Source: Neorhizobium vignae (GTDB lineage: Bacteria; Pseudomonadota; Alphaproteobacteria; Rhizobiales; Rhizobiaceae). From it: a DNA stretch of 64,000 nt. The DNA lies in NCBI RefSeq assembly GCF_000732195.1, contig NZ_JNNU01000004.1, positions 62,001 through 126,000 on the forward strand, given 5' to 3'. How positions within the stretch are numbered: position 1 is the first letter of the stretch; each line of letters begins with the position of its first letter. Shown piece after piece: positions 18,919 through 26,386 of the stretch. Below the pieces are notes generated by a model. It did not search any database. It was not told where the DNA came from and saw nothing but the letters and a program-made list of their open reading frames with translations. Both the position numbers and the translations under genes were made by a program.

Positions 18919-19818
18919 ATGATCACCGTCCTCGGCTCCATCAACATGGATCTCATCGCCACGACCGAGCGCCTGCCCCAGCCGGGCGAGACGGTTGCAG
19001 GATCGAGCTTTGCGACCGCCGCCGGCGGCAAGGGCGCCAATCAGGCGCTCGCCGCACGCCGTGCCGGAAGCGCCGTGCATATGGTGGGAGCCGTGGGGGA
19101 AGATGGTTTTGCTGCGCCGGCGCTGGCACTTCTCGATGACGCCAAGGTCGATCTCTCCGCGGTCGCCCGCGTAACCGATCCGACCGGCACGGCGTTGATC
19201 CTGGTGGGCGGCACGGGCGAAAACATGATCGCGGTGGTGGCCGGCGCCAACGGTACAGTGAGCGCGGCGCAGGCCGAGGCGGCGGTCGACGCCATGAAGA
19301 TCGGCGATATCCTGATGCTGCAGCTCGAAATCCCGGCCGAGGCGGTAGAGACGGCGCTCAACGCGGCGCGTGCCAAAGGCGTGCTGACGGTGATCAACAC
19401 GGCGCCGCTGACCGGCGATGCGGCCCGGCTTGCCCGGCTCGGGGATATTGTCGTCGCCAATGAAACGGAATTCGAACTGCTGGCCGGAAGCCCGATCCCG
19501 GACGCTGCCGCGCGCCGGGAGATGTTGAAAAAACTGCACGCGGAAACCGGCCAGACATTCGTCGTTACGCTCGGCGGCGACGGCGTGGTCGCGATCCGCG
19601 ACGGAGAGATCGTGACGGCCGAGGGATTGAAGATCGAACCGGTCGACACGGTCGGCGCCGGCGACACGTTTTGCGGTTACCTGGCCGCAAGCCTCGAACA
19701 GGGGCTCGATTTTGCAAAAGCGCTCCGCCGCGCCGCGGTGGCCGGTTCGCTCGCCTGCCTCAGCCGCGGCGCCCAGCCGTCCATCCCACCTGCCGAGGCC
19801 GTCGACGCCAGGGTCTAA
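18919..19818 (+). CDS. rbsK: Ribokinase
   Basis: PfkB-family sugar kinase that phosphorylates D-ribose with ATP. The 299-residue protein has GSINMDLIATTERLPQPGET at the N-terminus (substrate site), AAGGKGANQALAARR (PfkB signature 1, near residue 35), and DTVGAGDTFCG near residue 246 with the catalytic Asp and anion hole. The fold is complete. No ribose transporter is adjacent. The nucleoside hydrolase gene that converges 196 bases downstream releases ribose from nucleosides, so a salvage link is plausible though not shown. Confidence 0.92.
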   Translation: MITVLGSINMDLIATTERLPQPGETVAGSSFATAAGGKGANQALAARRAGSAVHMVGAVGEDGFAAPALALLDDAKVDLSAVARVTDPTGTALILVGGTGENMIAVVAGANGTVSAAQAEAAVDAMKIGDILMLQLEIPAEAVETALNAARAKGVLTVINTAPLTGDAARLARLGDIVVANETEFELLAGSPIPDAAARREMLKKLHAETGQTFVVTLGGDGVVAIRDGEIVTAEGLKIEPVDTVGAGDTFCGYLAASLEQGLDFAKALRRAAVAGSLACLSRGAQPSIPPAEAVDARV

Positions 19819-19838
19819 GCTGCTCCGATCGAGCATTC

Positions 19839-19862
19839 CCCGCGGCTTCGCTGCGCCGCGGG
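19839..19862. terminator. GC-rich hairpin after rbsK
   Basis: CCCGCGG (19839-19845) pairs with CCGCGGG (19856-19862), with a 10-base loop. It lies 20 bases past the rbsK stop in the convergent gap before the nucleoside hydrolase stop. There is no T-run, so it is at best a partial terminator. Confidence 0.4.
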
Positions 19863-20014
19863 ATAACGTACCTACAATTTTAGCTGATATAATTCGCTTA
19901 AGATCAGGTCGCCCCGATGGTGGAAGAGACCACCGCCGCGAGCACGGAAGCGGAAACGCTGAAGTCTCTGGTCCCCCCGGCCCGGTTCCGCGTTTCGGCG
20001 CCTGCGGCAGGCCT

Positions 20015-20956
20015 TCAGAGCCGGGCGACCCGCTCCGTCAGCAATTCAAAAAAGCCGTCGGCATCGACATGACGCATCACCTTGGCATTCGGCTTGCGGC
20101 CGGAGACGTGCCACCAGTCAACCACCGTCATGCCGACCGTCAGATCCGACTGTGTTTCGATCTCGACATTGCAGTCGCGGCCCGAAAAGAGTGCGGGCTT
20201 GATAAGGTAGGCAATGACAGTCGGATCATGCAGCGGTCCGCCATCGGAGCCGTATTTTTCGATGTCGAAGCGCTCGAAGAAGGCGAGCCACGCGACCAGA
20301 ACCTTTGCGGGATGCGTCCCGAGCGCGGCGATTTTCTCGACTCGGGCTTTGGTCGTCAGCAATTGGTGGGTGACGTCGAGCGGCATCATGACGATCGGCA
20401 TGCCCGAGGCGAACACGGTCTTTGCCGCTTGGGGATCGACATAGATGTTGAATTCGGCAGCGGGCGTGATGTTGCCGCCCTCGAAAAAGCCGCCACCCAT
20501 CATCACCAGTTCCTTCGCGCGCCCCGCGATGTCCGGCGCTTTCTCAAGAGCAAGCGCGATATTGGTGAGCGGTCCGAGCGTGCAGAGCGTTACCGTTCCG
20601 GCAGGCTCGGTACGCAACGTGTCGATGATGAAGTCGACCGCATGGATATCTTTCACGGGCATTGTCGGTTCGGGCAGTTCGATACCGTCGAGGCCGGTCC
20701 TGCCGTGCACGTGCTCGGCGGTCACCTGTGGGCGCATGGTTGGTTTCAGCGCGCCCTCGTAAACCGGTGCATCCGGCCTGCCGCAGAGTTCGGAGACGAT
20801 CCGGAGGTTGCGGCTGGTGTAGGAAAGCGGCACGTTTCCCGCGACCGCGCAGAGACCAAGCACTTCGATCTCGTCGGGACTCGCAAAGGCAAGCATGATC
20901 GCCGCGGCATCGTCCTGACCCGGGTCGGTATCGATGATAATCTTCCTGCGCTGCAT
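20015..20956 (-). CDS. Inosine/uridine-preferring nucleoside hydrolase
   Basis: Hydrolyses the N-glycosidic bond of ribonucleosides. The 313-residue protein starts MQRRKIIIDTDPGQDDAAAI, the calcium-binding DxDPGxDDxxA signature of the family. Other conserved blocks are CTLGPLTNIALAL, ELVMMGGGFFEGGNITPAAE with the Asn-bearing substrate loop, and LHDPTVIAYL with the second metal Asp. I chose ATG 20956, preceded by Shine-Dalgarno GGGAG; the frame stays open upstream but runs into the hsp20 promoter region. Base preference (purine or pyrimidine) cannot be told by eye. Confidence 0.93.
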   Translation of the reverse strand: MQRRKIIIDTDPGQDDAAAIMLAFASPDEIEVLGLCAVAGNVPLSYTSRNLRIVSELCGRPDAPVYEGALKPTMRPQVTAEHVHGRTGLDGIELPEPTMPVKDIHAVDFIIDTLRTEPAGTVTLCTLGPLTNIALALEKAPDIAGRAKELVMMGGGFFEGGNITPAAEFNIYVDPQAAKTVFASGMPIVMMPLDVTHQLLTTKARVEKIAALGTHPAKVLVAWLAFFERFDIEKYGSDGGPLHDPTVIAYLIKPALFSGRDCNVEIETQSDLTVGMTVVDWWHVSGRKPNAKVMRHVDADGFFELLTERVARL

Positions 20957-21058
20957 GAATGCTCCCTTTTTCCGGGGGTAGTGGTCCACAACCCGACATT
21001 CTGTCAAGTGCCGGATGATCGGCATCGGGCAGCCTTGGCCATCGGCCCGGCGCTCATC

Positions 21059-21088
21059 CTTGCGGTCGCGGTCATAACCTCCCATATA
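21059..21088 (+). promoter_or_regulatory. RpoH (sigma32)-type promoter of hsp20
   Basis: CTTGCGG (21059-21065), 15-base spacer, CCCATATA (21081-21088). This matches the heat-shock sigma consensus CTTGAAA / CCCCATNTA in box sequence and spacing. A start near 21095 would give a leader of about 56 bases before the hsp20 ATG. No sigma70-type match of similar quality is present in the gap. Confidence 0.65.
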
Positions 21089-21095
21089 ACGGACG

Positions 21096-21151
21096 AGTTG
21101 GCGGGCCGCCCGGCGGGCGTCAACGTGGTCGCTTGTTGCAAGGACTGTACG
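21096..21151 (+). promoter_or_regulatory. ROSE-like RNA thermometer in the hsp20 leader
   Basis: The last leader hairpin pairs GTC (21128-21130) with GAC (21143-21145) and CTTG (21132-21135) with CAAG (21139-21142), leaving G 21131 bulged. The 5' arm reads UCGCU, the UYGCU motif of ROSE elements, and the 3' arm holds the Shine-Dalgarno AAGGA. A GC hairpin (GCCC/GGGC around 21108-21118) lies before it. ROSE elements, known upstream of rhizobial small heat-shock genes, melt on warming and expose the ribosome site. The structure is by-eye inference. Confidence 0.6.
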
Positions 21152-21580
21152 ATGAGCCGAATGACGCCGTTTGCGAGCCCCCTGCTACTGGGCTTCGACG
21201 CCATGGAAAAGACACTCGAACGCCTTGCGAAGGCGAACGACGGTTACCCCCCCTATAATATCGAACGCCTCCGCGCCGATGATTCCGGTGCGCCTGAACG
21301 GCTGCGAATCACGCTAGCCGTCGCCGGCTTTTCCGAAGCCGAACTCGAGGTGACGACGGAAGAAAACCACCTCGTCATCCGTGGACGCCAGACGGAGCAG
21401 GGTGAGCGCGACTATCTTTACCGCGGCATAGCCGCCCGCCAGTTCCAGCGTATGTTCGTGCTGGCCGACGGAATGCAGGTCTCCGGGGCTTCGCTCAAGA
21501 ACGGCTTGCTCTCTGTCGACCTTATCCGCCCCGAGCCCGCACGCATGGTGCGAAAAATTAACATTTCCGTCTCAGAGTAG
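21152..21580 (+). CDS. Small heat-shock protein Hsp20 (IbpA-like)
   Basis: ATP-independent holdase chaperone of 142 residues. It has a short N-terminal arm (TPFASPLLLGFDAMEKTLER), then the alpha-crystallin domain from about residue 37 with YNIERL, LAVAGFSEAELEVTTEENHL and RGIAARQFQRMFVLADGM. The C-terminal tail lacks a clear I-x-I motif but ends KINISVSE, where INI may serve. The ATG has AAGGA 8 bases upstream, inside a predicted thermometer hairpin. A heat-shock sigma promoter is visible upstream. A DUF1150 gene follows closely, a pairing I recall in other rhizobia. Confidence 0.93.
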   Translation: MSRMTPFASPLLLGFDAMEKTLERLAKANDGYPPYNIERLRADDSGAPERLRITLAVAGFSEAELEVTTEENHLVIRGRQTEQGERDYLYRGIAARQFQRMFVLADGMQVSGASLKNGLLSVDLIRPEPARMVRKINISVSE

Positions 21581-21624
21581 GTCAATGGCGCTAATGCCGT
21601 TGCCCCTCAATGCTGGAGGCTGGA

Positions 21625-21882
21625 ATGCTCCTGAAAGAAGCGAATACGCGTTTGACGCAGTCCGAACTTGCTCATCTGGGCGCTGGAGAGGTCGGATATA
21701 TTCGCAAGATGCGGTCGGATGAAGTGTCCCGCTGTTTCCCTGAAGCCCCGGATATCGACCCCAGTCTCGATCTATGGGCCCTGTTCGGCGCAGATGGCAC
21801 GCCGATTCTTCTGACCGACAATCGCTCCAGCACCTTCTTCAAGGCAGCTGAAGACGACCTGAAGACCGTCAGCCTGCACTGA
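21625..21882 (+). CDS. DUF1150 family protein
   Basis: An 85-residue cytoplasmic protein of the DUF1150 family, common in alphaproteobacteria beside hsp20 genes. Recognisable parts are ELAHLGAGEVGYIRKM and LWALFGADGTPILLTDN. I chose ATG 21625 because GGAGG lies 5 bases upstream; an in-frame ATG at 21610 lacks such a site. It is 44 bases after hsp20 and probably shares its heat-inducible transcript. The function is unknown; the context suggests a role alongside the chaperone. It ends 4 bases from the convergent trmB stop. Confidence 0.85.
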   Translation: MLLKEANTRLTQSELAHLGAGEVGYIRKMRSDEVSRCFPEAPDIDPSLDLWALFGADGTPILLTDNRSSTFFKAAEDDLKTVSLH

Positions 21883-21886
21883 CCAT

Positions 21887-22588
21887 TCAGGCTTTCCTGA
21901 ACGTCAGATAGGCGGAGGAACGACCTTCTCGGCGGGCCTTGTTCTCGTATCGCGTACCCGGCCAGCCGGCGAAGGGCGTCAGCCAGTCGGAAGATTGCTC
22001 GGCCTGCCATTGAAAACCGCCATGGTCGCGGCAATGGATCAGCGTCCAGTTGACATAGGTGTCGATGTCGGATGCGAACAGGAAAAGACCGCCCGGCTTC
22101 AGCACGCGGTGGAATCGGTCGAGATTGACCGCAGATACAAACCGCCTTTTCCAATGTTTCCGCTTAGGCCATGGGTCCGGATAGAGCAGGTCGATGCGAT
22201 CGAGCGAGGCATCCGGCAGCCAGTCCAGCACCTGCGTGGCGTCGTCGTCATAGACCCGGATATTCTTCAGCCCCAGTTCGTCGACGCGCGACAAAAGCTT
22301 CGCCATGGAATTGACGAAAGGCTCGACGCCGATGAACCCGGTTTTCAAATTCTCCTGCGCGCGGTGGACCAGGTGCTCGCCGCCGCCGAAGCCGATCTCC
22401 AGCCGCAACTCCTCCACCGGAATGGGAAATATCTCTGAAAGCACGGCGGGCGCTGGCGCCGCAAGATCGAGCTTCAGCGCAGGCAGCAATGTCGCAATCC
22501 CCTCCGCCTGGCGTTCGCGGAGCTGCTTGCCCTTGCGGCGCCCGAAGAAGGCTTCGGTGCTGCGGCTCGGGTGCTGCGGTTCGGTCAT
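21887..22588 (-). CDS. trmB: tRNA (guanine(46)-N7)-methyltransferase
   Basis: SAM-dependent enzyme that makes m7G46 in the tRNA variable loop. The 233-residue protein has the SAM motif [11 protein letters not shown] near residue 65, the acidic end of motif II ([10 protein letters not shown]), VYDDDA, and the family signature [16 protein letters not shown] near residue 137. The last residues [13 protein letters not shown] are also typical TrmB. I chose ATG 22588 over GTG 22603 five codons upstream. It lies 84 bases after metK, which makes its cofactor, but a terminator-like hairpin separates them. Confidence 0.96.
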   Translation of the reverse strand: MTEPQHPSRSTEAFFGRRKGKQLRERQAEGIATLLPALKLDLAAPAPAVLSEIFPIPVEELRLEIGFGGGEHLVHRAQENLKTGFIGVEPFVNSMAKLLSRVDELGLKNIRVYDDDATQVLDWLPDASLDRIDLLYPDPWPKRKHWKRRFVSAVNLDRFHRVLKPGGLFLFASDIDTYVNWTLIHCRDHGGFQWQAEQSSDWLTPFAGWPGTRYENKARREGRSSAYLTFRKA

Positions 22589-22607
22589 GGGCTGGTCTCT
22601 CACGATA

Positions 22608-22641
22608 AAAGCGGGCGTCTCCGTCAGGAGGCACCCGCTTT
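22608..22641 (-). terminator. Terminator-like hairpin after metK
   Basis: AAAGCGGG and CCCGCTTT form an 8-base-pair stem (22634-22641 with 22608-22615). A nested CTCC/GGAG pair lies inside the loop, and TTTT runs at the 3' foot on the minus strand. It lies between metK and trmB and may reduce read-through. Confidence 0.6.
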
Positions 22642-22672
22642 ACAGTTTTATGGAGCTATCCGTAAAGGCCGA

Positions 22673-23932
22673 TCACGCAGCCTTGAGGGTCTCTTCCTTC
22701 AGCGCATCCTTCAGCGGCTTTGCCAGATCGGTCTTCTCCCAGGAGAACGAACCGTCGCGGCCGGCCTTGCGGCCGAAGTGGCCGTAAGCGGACGTCTTGG
22801 CATAGATCGGCTTGTTGAGGTCGAGATGGCGGCGGATGCCGGTCGGCGACAGGTCCATGACCTTGCGGATGGCGGCTTCCACCTGGTCTTCCGTCACGCC
22901 CTTGCCCGTGCCGTGCAGGTCGACATAGATCGACAGCGGCTGGGCGATACCAATGGCGTAGGAAATCTGGATCGTGCAGCGGTCGGCGATGCCGGCCGCG
23001 ACGACGTTCTTCGCCAGATAACGGGCAGCGTAAGCGGCCGAACGGTCGACCTTGGTCGTATCCTTGCCGGAAAATGCACCGCCACCGTGCGGAGCCGCGC
23101 CACCGTAGGTGTCGACGATGATCTTGCGGCCGGTAAGGCCCGCGTCACCATCCGGGCCGCCGATGACGAACTTGCCGGTCGGATTGATGTACCACTTGCA
23201 ATCCTTGGCGATCGGCAGGTCGCCGAGCGCTTCGCGGATGTAGGGTTCGACGACCTGGCGGACCTTCTTGGAGTCCCAGGTCTCGTCGAGATGCTGGGTG
23301 GAAAGAACAATCGAATCGACAGCGGCCGGCTTGCCGTTTTCGTAACGCACGGTCACCTGGCTCTTGGCGTCCGGTCCAAGCTTGCCGGCATCGCCCTCGC
23401 CCTTTTTGCGGGCGATCGCGAGCAGCTGCAGGATCTTGTGGGAATAATAGATCGGCGCCGGCATGAGGTCCGGCGTTTCCTTGCAGGCGTAACCGAACAT
23501 GATGCCCTGGTCGCCGGCACCTTCGTCGCCCTGCTTGTCGGCAGCGCTGTCGACACCCTGTGCGATATCAGCGGACTGGGAATGCAGCAGCACGTCGATC
23601 TTGGCGGTCTTCCAATGGAAGCCTTCCTGCTCGTAACCGATGTCGCGGATCGCCTTGCGGGCGGCGGACTTGAACTTCGAGGGATTGATGACGTCCTTGC
23701 CGTCCTTGTCCTTCTTCATCAGGCTCGGCGGCAGGCGGACTTCGCCGGCAATGACGACACGGTTCGTGGTCGCCAGCGTTTCGCAGGCAATGCGCACGGT
23801 CCAGGGATCGACGCCGGTCTTGGCCGCCTCGCGGTACACAAGATCTACAATTTCATCGGAGATACGATCACAAACCTTGTCCGGATGGCCCTCGGCAACG
23901 GACTCGCTGGTGAACAGATAACTTGCGCGCAT
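22673..23932 (-). CDS. metK: S-adenosylmethionine synthetase
   Basis: Makes S-adenosylmethionine from methionine and ATP. At 419 residues it has the usual rhizobial length. Landmarks are [20 protein letters not shown] at the N-terminus, [16 protein letters not shown] near residue 136 (methionine-binding loop), and the P-loop-like [19 protein letters not shown] near residue 281. The leader upstream contains a near-perfect palindrome but no SAM riboswitch that I can recognise. It is on the same strand as praR/phrR upstream, with a strong terminator between. Confidence 0.98.
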   Translation of the reverse strand: MRASYLFTSESVAEGHPDKVCDRISDEIVDLVYREAAKTGVDPWTVRIACETLATTNRVVIAGEVRLPPSLMKKDKDGKDVINPSKFKSAARKAIRDIGYEQEGFHWKTAKIDVLLHSQSADIAQGVDSAADKQGDEGAGDQGIMFGYACKETPDLMPAPIYYSHKILQLLAIARKKGEGDAGKLGPDAKSQVTVRYENGKPAAVDSIVLSTQHLDETWDSKKVRQVVEPYIREALGDLPIAKDCKWYINPTGKFVIGGPDGDAGLTGRKIIVDTYGGAAPHGGGAFSGKDTTKVDRSAAYAARYLAKNVVAAGIADRCTIQISYAIGIAQPLSIYVDLHGTGKGVTEDQVEAAIRKVMDLSPTGIRRHLDLNKPIYAKTSAYGHFGRKAGRDGSFSWEKTDLAKPLKDALKEETLKAA

Positions 23933-24003
23933 TACGGGATTCCCCTCAAAGAAACGAACGCACCTGTGTTAGTGATTTCCATCGACAAACACAAGCGTAC
24001 AAC

Positions 24004-24023
24004 GACATAAATATATCTTTATG
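24004..24023. repeat. Palindrome in the metK leader
   Basis: ACATAAA (24004-24010) and TTTATGT (24017-24023) are perfect 7-base inverted arms around a 6-base AT-rich centre. It lies 72 bases upstream of the metK start, a position suited to an operator near the promoter. The regulator is unknown. Confidence 0.5.
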
Positions 24024-24073
24024 TGTACAAGTTAGACATTCCCGCAACACCCCAAGGCTTCGGAACGGGCAAC

Positions 24074-24097
24074 AAAAAAGCGGCCCGGAGGCCGCTT
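24074..24097 (-). terminator. Intrinsic terminator after praR/phrR
   Basis: On the minus strand, AAGCGGCC and GGCCGCTT form a perfect 8-base-pair stem with a TCCG loop (24078-24097), followed by further T residues. It ends the regulator transcript 22 bases after its stop, before metK. Confidence 0.9.
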
Positions 24098-24118
24098 CTG
24101 CATTGATATCAATGAGCC

Positions 24119-24535
24119 TTATTCGACCTCGGCATCTGCTGCCAGTGCCTTTACGAGATCCACCACACGCCGACGGACTTTCGGATCCGAAATCTTCACG
24201 AAGGCCCGGTTCAGTTGCAGACCTTCGGAGGAGGAGAGGAAATCGACCACGTAGTTGGAGCTTGAGGCTTCCGCCATGCCGCCCTGACCGCCTTGATCGC
24301 CCGGCGCATCTTCGAAGAAGAAGGAGACCGGCACGTTGAGAATGCTGGAGATGTTCTGCAGACGGCTCGCCCCGACGCGGTTCGTGCCTTTTTCGTATTT
24401 CTGAATCTGCTGGAATGTAATGCCAAGGCTTTCACCGAGCTTTTCCTGGCTCATTCCGAGCATGGTCCGGCGAAGGCGAATTCGGCTCCCGACGTGAATA
24501 TCGATCGGGTTCGGCTTCTTTTTGTTTTCAATCAT
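24119..24535 (-). CDS. praR: XRE-family regulator PraR/PhrR
   Basis: A 138-residue DNA-binding protein with a Cro/C1-type helix-turn-helix at about residues 14-70 (GSRIRLRRTMLGMSQEKLGE, then ITFQQIQKYEKGTNRVGASR). The C-terminal tail VRRRVVDLVKALAADAE probably mediates dimerisation. The sequence matches what I recall of rhizobial PraR (a biofilm and quorum-sensing-related repressor) and S. meliloti PhrR (low-pH induced). That phrR gene lies next to actA, the lnt homolog, as it does here. I chose ATG 24535, which gives MIENKKKPNP; an ATG ten codons upstream is less likely. Confidence 0.88.
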   Translation of the reverse strand: MIENKKKPNPIDIHVGSRIRLRRTMLGMSQEKLGESLGITFQQIQKYEKGTNRVGASRLQNISSILNVPVSFFFEDAPGDQGGQGGMAEASSSNYVVDFLSSSEGLQLNRAFVKISDPKVRRRVVDLVKALAADAEVE

Positions 24536-24589
24536 AACGATGTCCTGACGACGTTTGTTGATCAATCCTCACAACCCGGTCTGCGTGTG

Positions 24590-24617
24590 GAGATACACTT
24601 CGCGCGGCTGGTCACAA
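24590..24617 (-). promoter_or_regulatory. Possible praR promoter
   Basis: On the minus strand TTGTGA (24617-24612), 16-base spacer, TATCTC (24595-24590), about 55 bases before the praR start. A moderate match only. Confidence 0.3.
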
Positions 24618-24669
24618 CAGGCTCAACGTTTGAAGCATATGGCGAGACGAAAGGCTGAGACCACTATGC

Positions 24670-24705
24670 AATTTTAGGGGTTTTTGGTCAATTCGTCCTA
24701 AAATT
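24670..24705. repeat. Inverted repeat spanning the lnt stop
   Basis: AATTTTAGG (24670-24678) and CCTAAAATT (24697-24705) are perfect 9-base arms separated by 18 bases. One arm lies within the last codons of lnt (stop at 24688-24690). The stem is AT-rich and lacks a T-run, so it could be a protein site or an RNA stability element. Confidence 0.5.
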
Positions 24706-26289
24706 AAAACCAGCGCGCGAGATGACTGCAATCAACAACATCAGTCCAAGAACCAACCAGAAGTGATGTTCCCGAGCATTCACTTCCCAATGCGGGATTG
24801 AAATACCGCCCAAGGTTGCGTCCATCACGCCTTTTTGATTATAGTCCAAACCCCGGATCAGCCTTCCGAAGGGGTCGACAACCGCCGAAACGCCGGTATT
24901 TGCCCCGCGAATCAGCGGCAGGCCGGTTTCGACTGCGCGGATTCGAGCCTGCTGGAAGTGCTGATATGGACCCGGCGTCGCTCCGAACCAGCCGTCATTG
25001 GTAACATTCAGAAGCGCGCTCGCCCGCTCTACGTCCGGCCCAATCTCGTCCGGGAAGATCGCCTCGTAACAGATTAGTGGGTAGAAGGTCCTGCCGCCCG
25101 GCAAGGTCAGCATGGCCCGTACCGGCGCCGCACTGAAACCGCCCGGCATGGCGATGGCATCGGGGATGCCGAGATTGCGCAGGAGATCCTCGTAGGGGAC
25201 ATATTCGCCGAACGGGACGAGATGCACCTTGTCCGATGCCGAAACGATCTGGCCTTCGCTGTCGATCACGTAGATGGAATTGTAAAAACGCGGCGCGAAG
25301 CCCGCGCCGGCATCTTCCGAGCGCACCGCGCCGGTAATGAGGACCTGACCATCCTGCAACACCTCGGCGATGCGGGTCAGCGCATCCGGGTTCTGGGTCA
25401 GAATGAATGGCACCGATGTTTCGGGCCAGACGATGATGTCCGGCCGCTTGCCGCCGTTCTCGGGTGGCAAAGCCGACAACGCCAGATGTTCTTCAAAGAT
25501 TGCCGCGCGTTCGGCGTCGTCCAATTTTCGCGCCTGGTCGATGACCGGTTGAACGATGCGGACGACCGGCTGGTTGTCGGCGGCTGGAGCCGGCCCGGCG
25601 TCGGCGATGTGCAGACGATAGGCGCCATAACCCAGATGGGCGGCAAACAGCAGGACGGCGAGCGCTAATCCGGTCCGCATGCCCTTCTTGGTGCCGATCA
25701 GAGCGGGTGCTGAAAACACGAATACGGCAAGAACCGTCACGCCGAAAATGCCAAGCACGGCTGCGGATTGCATCATCAGCGGCATGGGCATAGCGCCATA
25801 ACCGACGGCATTCCAAGGGAAGCCGGTCGCTACGAAGCCGCGAAGCCATTCGGCAAGACCGAAGCCGAGGGCAAGCGAGGCCATCCGCCCGAAACCATCC
25901 GACCAGAAGATGCGGGCGATCGCCGTCGCAAGACCGTAAAAGAGGGCGAGATAGGCAGGCAGGCCAAGAACCGCGAGCGGCAGCGCCCAGGCAAATTCGT
26001 CCGCTTCCACCAGAAGCGCGTTGCCGAGCCACCAGAGGCCGGCGACGAAATAGCCGAATCCGAAGACCCAGCCGATCCAGAAGGCCGACCGAAACCGCGC
26101 GAATCGTCCCCCGTCAGGATTGCCGGTGGAACCGTCCATCAGCCAGACGAGCAGCGTGAAGGAGATGAACAGCGCCGCAAAGAAACCGAAGGGCGGGAGC
26201 GCGAGCGCTCCGACCGCTCCTGCAAGAAAAGCGACGACGACGCGCGGGAAGCCCCAGAGAAGCATGATCCTGCCCGCCAGCCGCTCCAT
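24688..26289 (-). CDS. lnt: Apolipoprotein N-acyltransferase
   Basis: Adds the third acyl chain to the N-terminal cysteine of lipoproteins at the periplasmic face of the inner membrane. The 533-residue protein has an N-terminal block of TM helices (about residues 12-215) and a nitrilase-like periplasmic domain. Its catalytic triad is visible: Glu in FEEHLAL, Lys in KVHLVPFGEYVP, and Cys in YPLICYEAIFP. A final TM helix lies near residue 510. The S. meliloti homolog, actA, is needed for acid tolerance. It is downstream of corC with a 97-base gap. Confidence 0.96.
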   Translation of the reverse strand: MERLAGRIMLLWGFPRVVVAFLAGAVGALALPPFGFFAALFISFTLLVWLMDGSTGNPDGGRFARFRSAFWIGWVFGFGYFVAGLWWLGNALLVEADEFAWALPLAVLGLPAYLALFYGLATAIARIFWSDGFGRMASLALGFGLAEWLRGFVATGFPWNAVGYGAMPMPLMMQSAAVLGIFGVTVLAVFVFSAPALIGTKKGMRTGLALAVLLFAAHLGYGAYRLHIADAGPAPAADNQPVVRIVQPVIDQARKLDDAERAAIFEEHLALSALPPENGGKRPDIIVWPETSVPFILTQNPDALTRIAEVLQDGQVLITGAVRSEDAGAGFAPRFYNSIYVIDSEGQIVSASDKVHLVPFGEYVPYEDLLRNLGIPDAIAMPGGFSAAPVRAMLTLPGGRTFYPLICYEAIFPDEIGPDVERASALLNVTNDGWFGATPGPYQHFQQARIRAVETGLPLIRGANTGVSAVVDPFGRLIRGLDYNQKGVMDATLGGISIPHWEVNAREHHFWLVLGLMLLIAVISRAGFNFRTN

Positions 26290-26386
26290 CTATGTTCCCT
26301 TCCGCCCCCGAATCAGCGGCTGCAGTCTTTCAAAAAATGGCGGGCTTGTCGTGAGGTCAAAGCGGCGCGGACACTTCAGGGATCAC

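Noticed and set aside
23933..24118. SAM riboswitch upstream of metK
   Set aside because: No SAM-II-like conserved blocks were seen by eye; only a terminator of the upstream gene and a palindrome are visible. A covariance search was not possible.
24593..24658. Heat-shock-like or PraR-binding half sites in the praR leader
   Set aside because: Only short CAAC/GTTG half sites at irregular spacing; not enough to call an operator.
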